DNA of 36,021 nucleotides. Source: Nocardiopsis prasina DSM 43845. GTDB lineage: Bacteria > Actinomycetota > Actinomycetes > Streptosporangiales > Streptosporangiaceae. Location of the stretch: positions 1-36,021 of the forward strand of contig NZ_ANAE01000073.1 in NCBI RefSeq assembly GCF_000341265.1. Reading direction: 5' to 3'. The notes beneath the pieces are model-generated. The model was not told where the DNA came from and searched no databases. It saw only the letters and a list, made by a program, of their open reading frames with translations. Positions 8,476 through 16,517 of this stretch are shown here, in pieces. The position numbers and the translations under genes are program-made. Within the stretch, counting starts at the first letter, position 1, and the number at the start of each line of letters is the position of its first letter.

Positions 8476-8490
8476 TTCGGCATTGTCGAA
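8476..8490 (+). promoter_or_regulatory. GylR-type operator, copy B (glpD-xre intergenic)
   Basis: TTCGGCATTGTCGAA is itself a near-palindrome and is nearly identical to copy A, 136 bp away. It could assist looping at glpD or touch the divergent XRE gene. Confidence 0.55.
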
Positions 8491-8721
8491 CTGGTGTGGA
8501 GGGAGCCGGACCAGACACCCGATACGCGATCCAGTGGAGCGGCGCACTGCCGGGCATGTCGTACCAAGGCGTGACAGGCGGAGTTCGTCCCCACAGGAGG
8601 CTGGAATCCGGGATCAAGGAAGCTGGTTTCCCGATTCCTCGATCGAGTTGGATGTCTGGACTTCGAGTTCCCCGGATTGTCCCGCTTGGGAGGCATCTCC
8701 GGTCCTACGATGAACCCCATC

Positions 8722-9564
8722 ATGGCCACTAGGTACTCACCCACGATCCGGCGGCGCCGGCTCTCCGCCGAACTGCGGCGGGTGCGGCTCGCAGCCCGCA
8801 AGACCAGCGAAGAGGCCGCGGCGGCCGCTGGCCTGTCCAAGTCCACCTACTCCAACATCGAGTCCGGGGTCAAGAAACGGCCCAGCGTTCCGGAGATCAG
8901 GGCGATCCTGGACGCCTGCCAGGTCCCCCGGGGGAGAGAGTTCGATGAGATCCTCGACCTGTGCCGACAGTCCCTGGAACGCGGCTGGTGGTCCCGGTAC
9001 CGCGACGTGCTCGCGGCCCGGTTCGTCGGATTCGAGACTGAGGCGAGACGCATCACGTCCTGGCAGCCCGTCGTGATCCCGGGACTCCTCCAGGTGCCGG
9101 AGTACATGAGGGTCGCCGCACAGGCCTGCCTGGCCAACCCCCAGGAGATCCGCCGGGACATCGACGCCCGGATGACCCGCCAGCGCATCCTGGAGGACCA
9201 GGACCCTCCCGAGCTGTGCGCGATCTTCGACGAGGGCGCCCTGCTGCGTCTGCACGACCACCCCGAGGTCCGTCGGGCCCAGGTCAAACACATCCTGGAG
9301 ATGGCCCAACGGCCCAACGTCACCGTGCAGATGACCCGGGCCGCCAAGCTCAACCCCGGGGCCGGGGGCTCCTGCGTGATCCTGGAGTTCCCCCACGCCA
9401 TCGACCCCACGGTGGTCTACCTGGAGACCGCCACGGACGGCATCTACCTGGAGGAACCGGACGAGGTCGCCCGCTACCAGCAGCTGGTCAACCACCTCAG
9501 ACTGGTGGCGCTGCGGCCCGGGGAGACCCTCGATTACCTGGAGGAGTTCCACCTGGGCCCGTGA
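8722..9564 (+). CDS. XRE-family HTH protein with DUF5753 domain
   Basis: This 280-aa putative DNA-binding regulator has an N-terminal Xre-type helix-turn-helix (about residues 14-75; SEEAAAAAGLSKSTYSNIESG is the HTH core). A DUF5753-type C-terminal domain follows, recognisable from WQPVVIPGLLQVPEYMRV and the late LEFPHAIDPTVVYLET region. Such proteins are abundant in actinomycetes, often next to a small DUF397 protein. None is present here, because a terminator follows directly. No good RBS is seen. A TACGAT -10-like box at 8706-8711 suggests an almost leaderless mRNA starting at ATG 8722. ATG 8710 is an alternative, and the TTG at 8677 is unlikely. It is inserted, in opposite orientation, within the glycerol gene block. 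Confidence 0.85.
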   Translation: MATRYSPTIRRRRLSAELRRVRLAARKTSEEAAAAAGLSKSTYSNIESGVKKRPSVPEIRAILDACQVPRGREFDEILDLCRQSLERGWWSRYRDVLAARFVGFETEARRITSWQPVVIPGLLQVPEYMRVAAQACLANPQEIRRDIDARMTRQRILEDQDPPELCAIFDEGALLRLHDHPEVRRAQVKHILEMAQRPNVTVQMTRAAKLNPGAGGSCVILEFPHAIDPTVVYLETATDGIYLEEPDEVARYQQLVNHLRLVALRPGETLDYLEEFHLGP

Positions 9565-9584
9565 AGGGTCCCGTGAGCGCCGGA

Positions 9585-9610
9585 GGGCGCCCGGCCGCGG
9601 CCGGGCGCCC
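9585..9610. terminator. Bidirectional terminator palindrome between xre and glpF
   Basis: A 26-nt perfect palindrome (arms GGGCGCCCGGCCG) lies 20 nt after the XRE gene stop and 25 nt beyond the glpF stop, so it can terminate both convergent transcripts. Confidence 0.8.
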
Positions 9611-9635
9611 CAACGAGCGCGGGTGGTGACCCGGT

Positions 9636-10397
9636 TCAGGTACCGAAGCCGGTCAGGTGCCAGATCCAGGCACCGATCACACCACCGACGAGGGGGCCGA
9701 CCACCGGGATCCAGGCGTACCCCCAGTCGGACGAGCCCTTGCCCGGGATGGGCAGGAGCGCGTGCGCGATACGGGGACCGAGGTCACGGGCCGGGTTGAT
9801 GGCGTACCCGGTCGGGCCACCGAGCGACAGGCCGATCGCCAGCACCAGCAGACCGACCAGCAGCGGAGCCAGTCCGTGCGCGAACATGGCGGACAGGTCG
9901 GCGTCGCCCTTGGTGACCGACCCCTCGTTGCCGCCGATTCCGAGGACACCCAGCACCAGCATCGCGGTGCCGATGATCTCCGTGGTGAGGTTGGCTACGG
10001 GGTTGCGCACCCCGGGCGCCGTGCTGAAGACACCGAGCTTGGCCTCGGAGTCGTCGGTGATCCTCCAGTGCGCGAAGTAGGCCAGGAAGACCAGGCAGGC
10101 ACCGACGATGGCACCCAACAGCTGGGAGATGATGTAGCCGGGCACCAGCGCCCACTCGAACTCGCCGATGCTGGCCAGGCCGAGCGTGACGGCCGGGTTG
10201 ATGTGGCCGCCGGAGACGGCGCCGACGACGTAGACCGCCATCGCGACCGCCATACCCCAGCCGAACGTCACCACGATCCAGCCCCCTGCGAGGGCCTTGG
10301 AACGGGCGAGTGAGACGCCGGCGACGACACCGCCGCCGAGCAGGATCAGGATGGCCGTACCGACGAACTCCGCCAGGTACACCGACATGTTTTCCAT
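9636..10397 (-). CDS. glpF: Glycerol uptake facilitator (aquaglyceroporin)
   Basis: This 253-aa MIP-family channel lets glycerol diffuse across the membrane. Both half-helix motifs are present: GGHINPAV (NPA at 67-69) and AINPARDLGPR (NPA at 201-203). Asp205 after NPAR is the mark of glycerol facilitators as opposed to water-only aquaporins. Six hydrophobic segments are visible. The start is ATG 10397, with GGAGG 5 nt upstream in the mRNA. The open frame continues upstream into glpK antisense sequence but has no support there. It lies 179 nt downstream of glpK on the same strand, separated by tandem hairpins, and so probably belongs to the regulator-glpK-glpF transcription unit. Confidence 0.96.
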   Translation of the reverse strand: MENMSVYLAEFVGTAILILLGGGVVAGVSLARSKALAGGWIVVTFGWGMAVAMAVYVVGAVSGGHINPAVTLGLASIGEFEWALVPGYIISQLLGAIVGACLVFLAYFAHWRITDDSEAKLGVFSTAPGVRNPVANLTTEIIGTAMLVLGVLGIGGNEGSVTKGDADLSAMFAHGLAPLLVGLLVLAIGLSLGGPTGYAINPARDLGPRIAHALLPIPGKGSSDWGYAWIPVVGPLVGGVIGAWIWHLTGFGT

Positions 10398-10440
10398 GGA
10401 GACCTCCGCCCCGTGACGGGGCTGCCGAGATGGATGGGCC

Positions 10441-10479
10441 GGACACCTCCCGGTGTCCGGGGTCCGCGCCACGGACCCC
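10441..10479 (-). terminator. Tandem hairpins between glpK and glpF
   Basis: Two abutting perfect hairpins are seen: GGACACC-TCCC-GGTGTCC (10441-10458) and GGGGTCCG-CGCCA-CGGACCCC (10459-10479). They sit inside the probable operon, so they may attenuate or process the transcript rather than fully end it. Confidence 0.55.
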
Positions 10480-10576
10480 TGGTGACGGGGGAGCCCCGGG
10501 AACGCGGTCGTCGCGAGGGCCGGTTCACCCGGGGCGGGTCGCTCGCGTGACCGACCCGGCCCCCGCCGGCCCGGTG

Positions 10577-12076
10577 CTACTTGGCGTCCTCGTGCTCCAC
10601 CCAGCCAAGGGTGCGCTGCACGGCCTTGTTCCAGTTGTGGTACTCGCGGTCCCGGACCGCGGGCTCCATCCGGGGGTTCCACTCGGCGGCCTTGTGCCAG
10701 TTGGCGCGCAGGGTCTCGATGTCGGGCCAGTAGCCGACCGCCAGACCGGCGGCGTACGCCGCGCCCAGACAGGTGGTCTCGGCGACCATCGGCCGCACGA
10801 CCTCGGCGTCGAGCACGTCGGAGAGGATCTGCATGAGCAGGTTGTCCGCGGTCATGCCGCCGTCGACCTTCAGCGTGGTGAGGTCGATCTGGGAGTCGGC
10901 GTTCATGGCGTCGACGACCTCGCGGGTCTGCCAGGCCGAGGCCTCCAGGACCGCGCGGGCGATGTGGCCCTTGTTCACGTAGCCGGTCAGCCCGGCGATC
11001 ACGCCCCGGGCGTCGCTGCGCCAGTGCGGGGCGAACAGGCCGGAGAAGGCCGGGACGATGTAGCAGCCGCCGTTGTCGTCGACGGTCCGCGCGAGCGTCT
11101 CGATCTCGGGCGCGGAGGAGATCAGGCCCAGGCTGTCGCGGAGCCACTGCACCAGGGAGCCGGTGACCGCGATGGAGCCCTCGAGGGCGTACACGGCGGG
11201 GGCGTCGCCGATTTTGTAGCCCAGCGTGGTGAGCAGGCCGTTGTTCGAGGTCACGGGCTCGGTTCCGGTGTTCATCACCAGGAACGTGCCGGTGCCGTAG
11301 GTGCCCTTGACGTCGCCCGGGTCGAAGCAGGTCTGGCCGAACAGGGCGGCGTGCTGGTCGCCCAGCGAGGAGGCCACGGGGGTACCCGCCAGGTAGCCGG
11401 TGGACTCGCCGTAGACCTCCGAGGAGGAACGGATCTCCGGCAGCAGGCTGGCCGGGATCTCCATGGCCTCCAGGACCTCGGGGTCCCAGTCGAGAGTGGC
11501 CAGGTTCATCAGCATGGTGCGGCTGGCGTTGGTGACGTCCGTGACGTGGCGGCCGGTCAGCTTCCAGATGAGCCAGGTGTCCATGGTGCCGAACAGCAGT
11601 TCTCCGCGCTCGGCGCGCTCCCGGACACCGTCCACGTTGTCCAGCAGCCAGCGGATCTTGGGCCCGGAGAAGTAGGTGGCGAGGGGGAGGCCGCACTTGG
11701 GGCGGAAGCGGTCCTGGCCGCCGTCGGCGCCGAGCTCGCGCACGATGTCGTCGGTGCGGGTGTCCTGCCAGACGATGGCGTTGTAGACCGGTTCGCCGGT
11801 CTCCCGGTCCCAGAGCAGGGTGGTCTCACGCTGGTTGGTGATGCCGATGGCGGCGATCTGGTCGGGCGTGATGTCGCTCTTGCGAAGGGACTCCTGGACC
11901 ACGGCCTCGACGTTGGTCCAGATCTCCAGCGCGTCGTGCTCCACCCAACCGGGCTTCGGGAAGATCTGTCGGTGCTCTCGTTGGTCGACCGAGACGATGC
12001 GTCCGTCCCGGTCGAAGAGGATGCAGCGACTCGACGTGGTGCCCTGGTCGATCGCGGCGACGTACTGCTGACTCAT
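10577..12076 (-). CDS. glpK: Glycerol kinase
   Basis: This 499-aa FGGY-family kinase phosphorylates glycerol to sn-glycerol 3-phosphate. The N-terminal phosphate-binding loop is [16 protein letters not shown] (residues 7-22). Downstream are the glycerol kinase-typical segments [59 protein letters not shown] and [14 protein letters not shown]. Length equals the family norm (~500 aa). The start is ATG 12076 with a modest GGCGAG upstream. It is followed by glpF and preceded by an operator copy 75 nt upstream, and it probably responds to the neighbouring GylR-like regulator. Confidence 0.97.
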   Translation of the reverse strand: MSQQYVAAIDQGTTSSRCILFDRDGRIVSVDQREHRQIFPKPGWVEHDALEIWTNVEAVVQESLRKSDITPDQIAAIGITNQRETTLLWDRETGEPVYNAIVWQDTRTDDIVRELGADGGQDRFRPKCGLPLATYFSGPKIRWLLDNVDGVRERAERGELLFGTMDTWLIWKLTGRHVTDVTNASRTMLMNLATLDWDPEVLEAMEIPASLLPEIRSSSEVYGESTGYLAGTPVASSLGDQHAALFGQTCFDPGDVKGTYGTGTFLVMNTGTEPVTSNNGLLTTLGYKIGDAPAVYALEGSIAVTGSLVQWLRDSLGLISSAPEIETLARTVDDNGGCYIVPAFSGLFAPHWRSDARGVIAGLTGYVNKGHIARAVLEASAWQTREVVDAMNADSQIDLTTLKVDGGMTADNLLMQILSDVLDAEVVRPMVAETTCLGAAYAAGLAVGYWPDIETLRANWHKAAEWNPRMEPAVRDREYHNWNKAVQRTLGWVEHEDAK

Positions 12077-12447
12077 CGGTGCTCGCCTTCAGGTGGACGG
12101 CTCTGGATTGGGGTGGGAATCGGTGTGATCGGCGGTGCTCACCGAACGATGTACGACATTGACGTATGAATAGGCGATAGTTTCAACCGTTTTTCCTTCC
12201 CATGTCAAGGCCGTGTGACGCAATCGTGTTGCGTGGATCACGCGGTCGCGCGGACACTGTCTCAGGACGGGCGCGGACGCGGAAAGCACCACTCCGGGCG
12301 CTGACCCAAAGTGGGGCGAAGCGGTGACCGCCATTGGTCCCGCCGTTGCCCGGCGGGCATGGGAAGGCGTGTGAAGGCACGCGGCGGCCCGGAGGTACGC
12401 GGCCGGGGAGGGGGCGCGAAGCCCGGGAGGGGAGGGTGAGGCAGGGC
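12077..12447. other. Intergenic region between the IclR-family gene and glpK
   Basis: This 371-nt stretch has no supported gene. It holds the glpK promoter/operator at its left end and, about 90 nt beyond the regulator's stop, a 7-bp hairpin (CCCGCCG/CGGCGGG at 12339-12357) that may end the regulator transcript. glpK is therefore likely to have its own promoter. Confidence 0.55.
12152..12166 (-). promoter_or_regulatory. GylR-type operator upstream of glpK
   Basis: The plus strand is TACGACATTGACGTA and the minus strand TACGTCAATGTCGTA, a near-palindrome sharing TGTCGTA with the other copies. A TTGAAA -35-like box sits at 12181-12186 on the minus strand, so the site would cover the spacer and -10 region of the glpK promoter. 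Confidence 0.6.
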
Positions 12448-13236
12448 TCAGTAGGGTGTGACGCCCAGCTCGCGGGAGATGGCCCGGGCGGCGTCACGCA
12501 CGTAGGAGACCTGCTCCATGTCGGGCTTGCCGTCCTCACCGCGCAGGCGCTCGACGGCGCCCCGGACCCCGATGGCGCCGACGGTCACCCCCCGACGGTC
12601 GCGGATGGGGGCGGCGATGGAGACCTCGCCGTCCACCAGTTCCTCGGCCTCCCAGCCCCAGCCGTTGTCGCGGATCTCCGACAACTGGCCCTCCAGCGTC
12701 GCCATCGACGTCACGGTGTGGCGGGTGAAGGCGGTCAGCGCGACGGGGGAGTCGGTCTCCACGGCGGAGACCTCCTCGGGCACGGCCAGGGGGTCGAAGG
12801 CCATCAGGACCTTGCCGAGGGCGCTCGAGTGCAGCGGCAGCAGGGTGCCCACGTCCAGGGTCTGCCGGGAGGAGTCCGGGCGGAAGACGTGGTGGACCAC
12901 CAGGACCTGGTGCTTGTGCAGCGTGCCGATGCGCACGCTCTCGCCGCTGCGCGAGGCCAGGGTGTCCGCCCAGTTCAGGGCGCGGGTGCGGAGTTCGTTC
13001 CCGTCCAGATAGCGGGTGCCCAGGCTGAGCATCCCGCCGCCCAGGCGGTAGCGGCCCGACTCCGGGTCCTGCTCCACGAACCCCACGTGCTGGAGGGTGC
13101 GCAGGATGCCCAGGGCGGTGCCCTTGGGCAGTTCCAGGGAGCGGGAGACCTCGGCCAGACTCAGTCCGCGGGCGCCACTGGCCAGGAGCCGGAGGATGGC
13201 GGCGGCGCGTTCGATGGACTGGATTCTTCCCGGCAT
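12448..13236 (-). CDS. IclR-family transcriptional regulator of glycerol genes (GylR-like)
   Basis: This 262-aa protein has an N-terminal winged HTH (residues ~5-65; SIERAAAILRLLASGARGLS and LPKGTALGILRTLQHVGFVE) followed by the IclR effector domain (PLHSSALGKVLMA, VDGEVSIAAPIRDRRG). Length and sequence fit the GylR branch, which in Streptomyces represses the glycerol operon with glycerol 3-phosphate as probable inducer. The start is ATG 13236 (MPGRIQSIERA). A copy of the shared operator begins 22 bp upstream, suggesting autoregulation. Its position next to glpK/glpF supports the assignment. The exact inducer is inferred from the family. Confidence 0.9.
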   Translation of the reverse strand: MPGRIQSIERAAAILRLLASGARGLSLAEVSRSLELPKGTALGILRTLQHVGFVEQDPESGRYRLGGGMLSLGTRYLDGNELRTRALNWADTLASRSGESVRIGTLHKHQVLVVHHVFRPDSSRQTLDVGTLLPLHSSALGKVLMAFDPLAVPEEVSAVETDSPVALTAFTRHTVTSMATLEGQLSEIRDNGWGWEAEELVDGEVSIAAPIRDRRGVTVGAIGVRGAVERLRGEDGKPDMEQVSYVRDAARAISRELGVTPY

Positions 13237-13257
13237 TGCGGTGCTACCACTCTCTAG

Positions 13258-13272
13258 TACGACAATGTCATA
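13258..13272 (-). promoter_or_regulatory. GylR-type operator upstream of the regulator gene
   Basis: TACGACAATGTCATA on the plus strand is a near-perfect palindrome (TAYGACAWTGTCRTA). It lies 22-36 bp before the regulator's start codon, a position suited to autorepression. Confidence 0.65.
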
Positions 13273-13383
13273 CGCCCGATGCTACTACGCGATGTGATGC
13301 GCAACACCTGTCGGCGCCCCGGGTTCGCACGTGATCGGCCAAGTCTACCGACGCGGCACCGCGCTGACCTGCGGTCGTTCACA

Positions 13384-14388
13384 TCAGACCGACGCGGCCG
13401 CCCTGGTGATCGCCTTCGCCGCTTCCTCGACGTCGCTGTCGGTGATCTCCTGGCGCAGCACCAGCCGTACGCGGGCACCCCCGCCGATCGCCCGGACCCC
13501 CTCGGCGGCGATGGCCTCCAGGTACCGTCCGGCCCGACCCTCCGGGGTGGTCAGCAGCACCATGTTGGTCCGGGCCTCGACCGACACCCCCGGCAGGCCC
13601 TCCAGCCGCCCGGCCAGCCGGGCGGCACGCTCGTGGTCCTCGACCAGTCGCTCCCGGTGGTGGCGCAGCGCGTGCAGCGCGCCCGCCGCGATGATCCCCG
13701 CCTGACGCATGCCCGCGCCCAGCAGTTTGCGGCCGCGCCGGGCGCGCCGGACCGTGTCGGTGTCACCGACCAGTGCCGAGCCCACCGGGGCGCCCAGGCC
13801 CTTGGAGAAGCAGACCGACACGGTGTCGAACCCGGCGGCCACCTCGGCGGGGGAGGCCCCCAGGTGGACGGCGGCGTTCCAGAGCCGGGCCCCGTCCAGG
13901 TGGGCCCGAAGACCGTGCGCGTGCGCGAAGTCCGTCACCCGGCGCTGCTCGGCGAGGGGCACCACCTGCCCCGAGAAGGTGTTCTCCAGCCACACCAGGG
14001 CGGGGTCGGCCCGGTGCACGTCGCCGACGCCCGCCATCCACGACTCCAACAGTTCCTGGGGCGGGAACGGCTCACCCGAGTACAGCCGGGGCAGGGCGCG
14101 GGCGAGCACCACGGTGGCACCCTGTTCGTCGCCGATGAGGTGGTGGTGCTCGTGCGCCCACACCTCCTCGCCGCTGCGGGTGGACACGTACAGGCCGAGC
14201 TGGTTGGCCATGTGGCCGGAGGGCACGTACAGCGCGGCCTCCCGGCCCAGGAGTGCGGCGGTCTCCTCCTCCAGCGCGCGCACGGTGGGGTCCTCGCCGA
14301 AGACGTCGTCACCCACCTCGGCCTCGGCCATGGCCCGGCGCATCGCGGGGGTGGGGTGGGTCAGGGTGTCGGAACGCAGGTCGATCAA
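13384..14388 (-). CDS. Low-specificity threonine aldolase (beta-eliminating lyase family)
   Basis: This 334-aa PLP enzyme probably cleaves L-threonine/allo-threonine to glycine and acetaldehyde. The N-terminus [19 protein letters not shown] is the family hallmark. HLDGAR (163-168) and the PLP lysine K196 in [14 protein letters not shown] are present. I place the start at TTG 14388 because AGGAGG lies 5 nt upstream and the protein then begins exactly at the conserved IDLRSDT. An upstream start at 14439 would add a non-conserved basic tail. A TATCGT -10-like box lies at 14419-14424. It is divergent from the MerR-type gene. Confidence 0.92.
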   Translation of the reverse strand: MIDLRSDTLTHPTPAMRRAMAEAEVGDDVFGEDPTVRALEEETAALLGREAALYVPSGHMANQLGLYVSTRSGEEVWAHEHHHLIGDEQGATVVLARALPRLYSGEPFPPQELLESWMAGVGDVHRADPALVWLENTFSGQVVPLAEQRRVTDFAHAHGLRAHLDGARLWNAAVHLGASPAEVAAGFDTVSVCFSKGLGAPVGSALVGDTDTVRRARRGRKLLGAGMRQAGIIAAGALHALRHHRERLVEDHERAARLAGRLEGLPGVSVEARTNMVLLTTPEGRAGRYLEAIAAEGVRAIGGGARVRLVLRQEITDSDVEEAAKAITRAAASV

Positions 14389-14469
14389 GGTTCCTCCTCG
14401 GCGTGGGGTGCGCCCACGACGATACTGCGCGGGCCCCACGGAACCCGGACCGGGCCGGTGCGGACGGGC

Positions 14470-14500
14470 TTGCGCCTCAAGCGGCTTGAGGCACCACAGT
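14470..14500 (+). promoter_or_regulatory. MerR-type promoter and operator
   Basis: The -35-like TTGCGC (14470-14475) and -10-like CACAGT (14495-14500) are separated by 19 bp, the abnormal spacing typical of MerR-activated promoters. The spacer holds a perfect dyad GCCTCAAG-CGG-CTTGAGGC (14474-14492). The first base of the mRNA would fall at or near ATG 14508. Confidence 0.75.
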
Positions 14501-14507
14501 GGTCCCC

Positions 14508-15521
14508 ATGAACCACGAAGAGCTGTACCCCATAGGAGACGCCGCGCGCCGCAGCGGGCTGAGCGTCAGCGCGGTCCGGTACTACGCGGACGCCGGGGTC
14601 GTGCGACCCACGGGCGTGAACGCGTCCGGGCACCGGATGTACGACGTCGACGCCATCGCCGGGCTGGAACTCGTCCGTACCCTGCGCGAGCTGGACACCG
14701 ACCTGAGCGAGATCCGGAGGCTGCTCGCCGGCGAGGCGACCCTGCACGGCGTGCTCGTGACCCACCTGGGGATCGTCGAGCGGCAGGAGCGCACCCTGAG
14801 GGCCAGGCGGGCGGTGCTCAGGGCCCTGATCAGCCAGGGGGGTGAGACGGCACGGGCCGACCTGATGCACCGACTGGTGACGATGACCGACGAGGAGCGC
14901 GAGCGGACCATCGACGACTTCTGGAACGACGTCGCGGAGGGGCTCGACGTGCCGGACGGGTTCGTCGACCGGTTGCGCGCGATGCGCCCGGTCCTGCCCG
15001 AGGAGCCCACCGCCGCACAGCTGGAGGCCTGGATCACCCTGGCCGACCTGGTGCGGGACCGGGAGTTCCGCGACGCGGTCCACGCCCACCTCCGGGACAC
15101 CTACTCGGCCCCGGAGGCACGGACGATGGCCACCGAGCCGTTCCAGTCCTTCATCCACGACAGCGGGGCGCCCCTCATGGAGGACCTCCTCGCCGCCTAC
15201 CGTGCTGGGGAGTCCCCCCGGTCCCCACGCGCGCAGTCGGCCGTCACACGCTTCATGGAGGCGGCGGTCGCCCTGTCCGACACCCCGCTCACCCCGGCGG
15301 TGCGTGCCCGGATGGCCGACGGGTTCCGTCAGGTCCCCGACCTCCTGCGCCGGATCGCCGAGGAGGACGCGGTCTCCGAGGGGCCCGTCTACGACGACAC
15401 CCACGGCCGGTACCTGGCCCTGGTGGCCGTGATCAACGGTGTTCCCGAGGACCGCGACGAGGACCCGACCCCCTACGTCTGGATCGCCGACGCCATGAGT
15501 GCCACCGTCACCGGCTCCTGA
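14508..15521 (+). CDS. MerR-family transcriptional regulator with large effector domain
   Basis: This 337-aa protein has an N-terminal MerR winged HTH ([26 protein letters not shown], residues 7-32; then [22 protein letters not shown]). A linker helix and a ~220-residue mostly helical C-terminal domain of unrecognised type follow. There is no cysteine anywhere, so metal or Fe-S sensing of the CueR/SoxR kind is excluded. A bulky organic ligand or multidrug role is possible. ATG 14508 is preferred because the alternative GTG 14499 overlaps the predicted -10 box. The gene is probably autoregulated through its own dyad, read from a leaderless mRNA, and lies divergent from threonine aldolase. Confidence 0.88.
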   Translation: MNHEELYPIGDAARRSGLSVSAVRYYADAGVVRPTGVNASGHRMYDVDAIAGLELVRTLRELDTDLSEIRRLLAGEATLHGVLVTHLGIVERQERTLRARRAVLRALISQGGETARADLMHRLVTMTDEERERTIDDFWNDVAEGLDVPDGFVDRLRAMRPVLPEEPTAAQLEAWITLADLVRDREFRDAVHAHLRDTYSAPEARTMATEPFQSFIHDSGAPLMEDLLAAYRAGESPRSPRAQSAVTRFMEAAVALSDTPLTPAVRARMADGFRQVPDLLRRIAEEDAVSEGPVYDDTHGRYLALVAVINGVPEDRDEDPTPYVWIADAMSATVTGS

Positions 15522-15522
15522 G

Positions 15523-15571
15523 GGCGACGGTCCGGTCGCCGACGGCCAGGGGGCGGCCGGGCCTGCCCTGG
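15523..15571. terminator. Hairpins between convergent merR-type and PfpI-like genes
   Basis: Two stems lie between the converging stop codons: GGCGAC/GTCGCC (15523-15540, loop GGTCCG) and CCAGGG/CCCTGG (15546-15571). They probably terminate both transcripts. Confidence 0.55.
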
Positions 15572-15575
15572 CGGA

Positions 15576-16208
15576 TCAGGCCTCCTCCAACAGCGTCAGG
15601 TAGGCGTCCGTGTCATGGAGGGCGTGCAGCCGGTACCAGGCGTCCAGGGCGCGCGGGCTGAGCAGGCCGAGCCGGGCCAGGGCCGCCCGCGCGAACTCGA
15701 CCGGGGCGCTGGCGCCCGCGGTGACCAGATCCCCGTCGGTGACGGTCAGCTCCTCCCGGTAGCGGTGGCTGCCCGCGTACCCGGTGCCCAGCAGGTAGTC
15801 GGGGGCGGAGCTGGTGTGGTCGCGGTGATCGAGGAGCCCCTCCCTGGCCAGCCCGGCGGTCGCGCCGCCGATGGCCGCCACGGGGATCCCGGCGTCCAGG
15901 AGGATGCCCGCCGCCGAGGCCAGGGGCGCCAGCGACTCCGGATCGTCGTCCCAGTCAGGCGATCCGGGCAGCAGGAGCATCGCGCTGGTGGAGGGCTTGA
16001 ACTGGGGGAGTGTGAGGTCGGGGAGCACCGTGAGACCGCCCGCCGTGGTCACGGGTGCCCCGGTGAGCCCCACGGTGACGACAGGGAGGCTGCCGGTTCG
16101 GTGCGGACCGAGTCCCTCCCGCACCTGCGCGACGGTGTGGCCGTAGTGCCAGTCGGCCATCCCGTCGTAAACGGCGAGGTGCAGAGAGGGGGTGGGCTCA
16201 GCGCTCAT
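15576..16208 (-). CDS. DJ-1/PfpI-family protein lacking the catalytic cysteine
   Basis: This 210-aa protein has the DJ-1/PfpI glutamine-amidotransferase-like fold, judged from HLAVYDGMADWH, AMLLLPGSPDW, the nucleophile-elbow region IPVAAIGGATAGLAREGLLD, and HTSSAPDYL. Family members have Cys at the elbow (AICGAT). Here codon 114 is GGC (Gly), one base from TGC. Protease, deglycase or glyoxalase chemistry is therefore doubtful, and a binding or structural role is possible. The start is ATG 16208. It is convergent with the MerR-type gene and divergent from the gluconate permease. The specific function is unknown. Confidence 0.85.
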   Translation of the reverse strand: MSAEPTPSLHLAVYDGMADWHYGHTVAQVREGLGPHRTGSLPVVTVGLTGAPVTTAGGLTVLPDLTLPQFKPSTSAMLLLPGSPDWDDDPESLAPLASAAGILLDAGIPVAAIGGATAGLAREGLLDHRDHTSSAPDYLLGTGYAGSHRYREELTVTDGDLVTAGASAPVEFARAALARLGLLSPRALDAWYRLHALHDTDAYLTLLEEA

Positions 16209-16517
16209 GGCATGAGGTTGGGGTCTGGGTGGGTGGGGTGTCAATCTCCGCGCACCGTGGACGGCACATCGGCCCCACAAGTGACCCGTTTTATCCGCTG
16301 GTGACGTGGAGATGCGGTCCGGTGTACTTCGGGGTTTCCTGTCCTGATCTGCGTCGCACCGGCATGTGTGTCGTGGGTCACACTCACAAAATCGATAGCG
16401 GTGTTCACAGATGCTCACAAATGGTATTACCATTCTCGGAGCCTGGTCCAAGAGCAGGTCAAGGGCGTGTCCTCGCACGACCAAGCTCCACCGTCCCGTC
16501 CACTGGAAGGCTCCGTC
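16209..16517. other. Intergenic region upstream of the gluconate permease
   Basis: No gene is supported here. It contains an AT-richer patch (16380-16435) with TTCACA at 16404, the inverted repeat ATGGT-ATT-ACCAT, and the leader of the permease ending in GGAAGG. Confidence 0.6.
16420..16433 (+). promoter_or_regulatory. Probable GntR-type operator upstream of gntP
   Basis: AATGGTATTACCAT contains the inverted repeat ATGGT-ATT-ACCAT and resembles the TNGTNNNACNA form bound by FadR-subfamily GntR proteins. It matches 10 of 14 bases with a site between the regulator and the gluconokinase gene, and all but one difference is a transition. Confidence 0.6.

Larger units (their letters stand above)
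8254..8709. other. Long intergenic region between glpD and the XRE gene
   Basis: This stretch has no convincing gene. It contains the glpD leader, which includes a small bulged hairpin (CCTGAA/TTCAGG at 8298-8321), the -10-like TATTAT and operator copies A and B. Near the XRE gene it holds an imperfect inverted repeat (GGAAT-C-CGGGA at 8603-8613 with TCCCGATTCC at 8629-8638). Confidence 0.6.

Noticed and set aside
6844-8574. 576-residue plus-strand frame opposite glpD
   Set aside because: It is antisense to a clear flavoenzyme gene, and its translation is His/Gly/Val-rich and non-protein-like.
8603-8638. Imperfect inverted repeat upstream of the XRE gene, as an operator or attachment site
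   Set aside because: It is a single copy with a 15-nt loop and a bulge, with no partner repeat and no integrase nearby. It is too weak to call.
8463-8732. Small ORF upstream of the XRE gene
   Set aside because: It overlaps the XRE start and operator B, has no RBS, and has unbiased third positions.
9636-11696. 686-residue minus-strand frame ending in glpF, as a possible fusion protein
   Set aside because: The upstream ~430 residues are an off-frame reading of glpK. The real glpF starts at 10397 with a GGAGG site.
14499-14507. GTG 14499 as the start of the MerR-type gene
   Set aside because: It overlaps the predicted -10 box. ATG 14508 fits a leaderless start and the conserved N-terminus.
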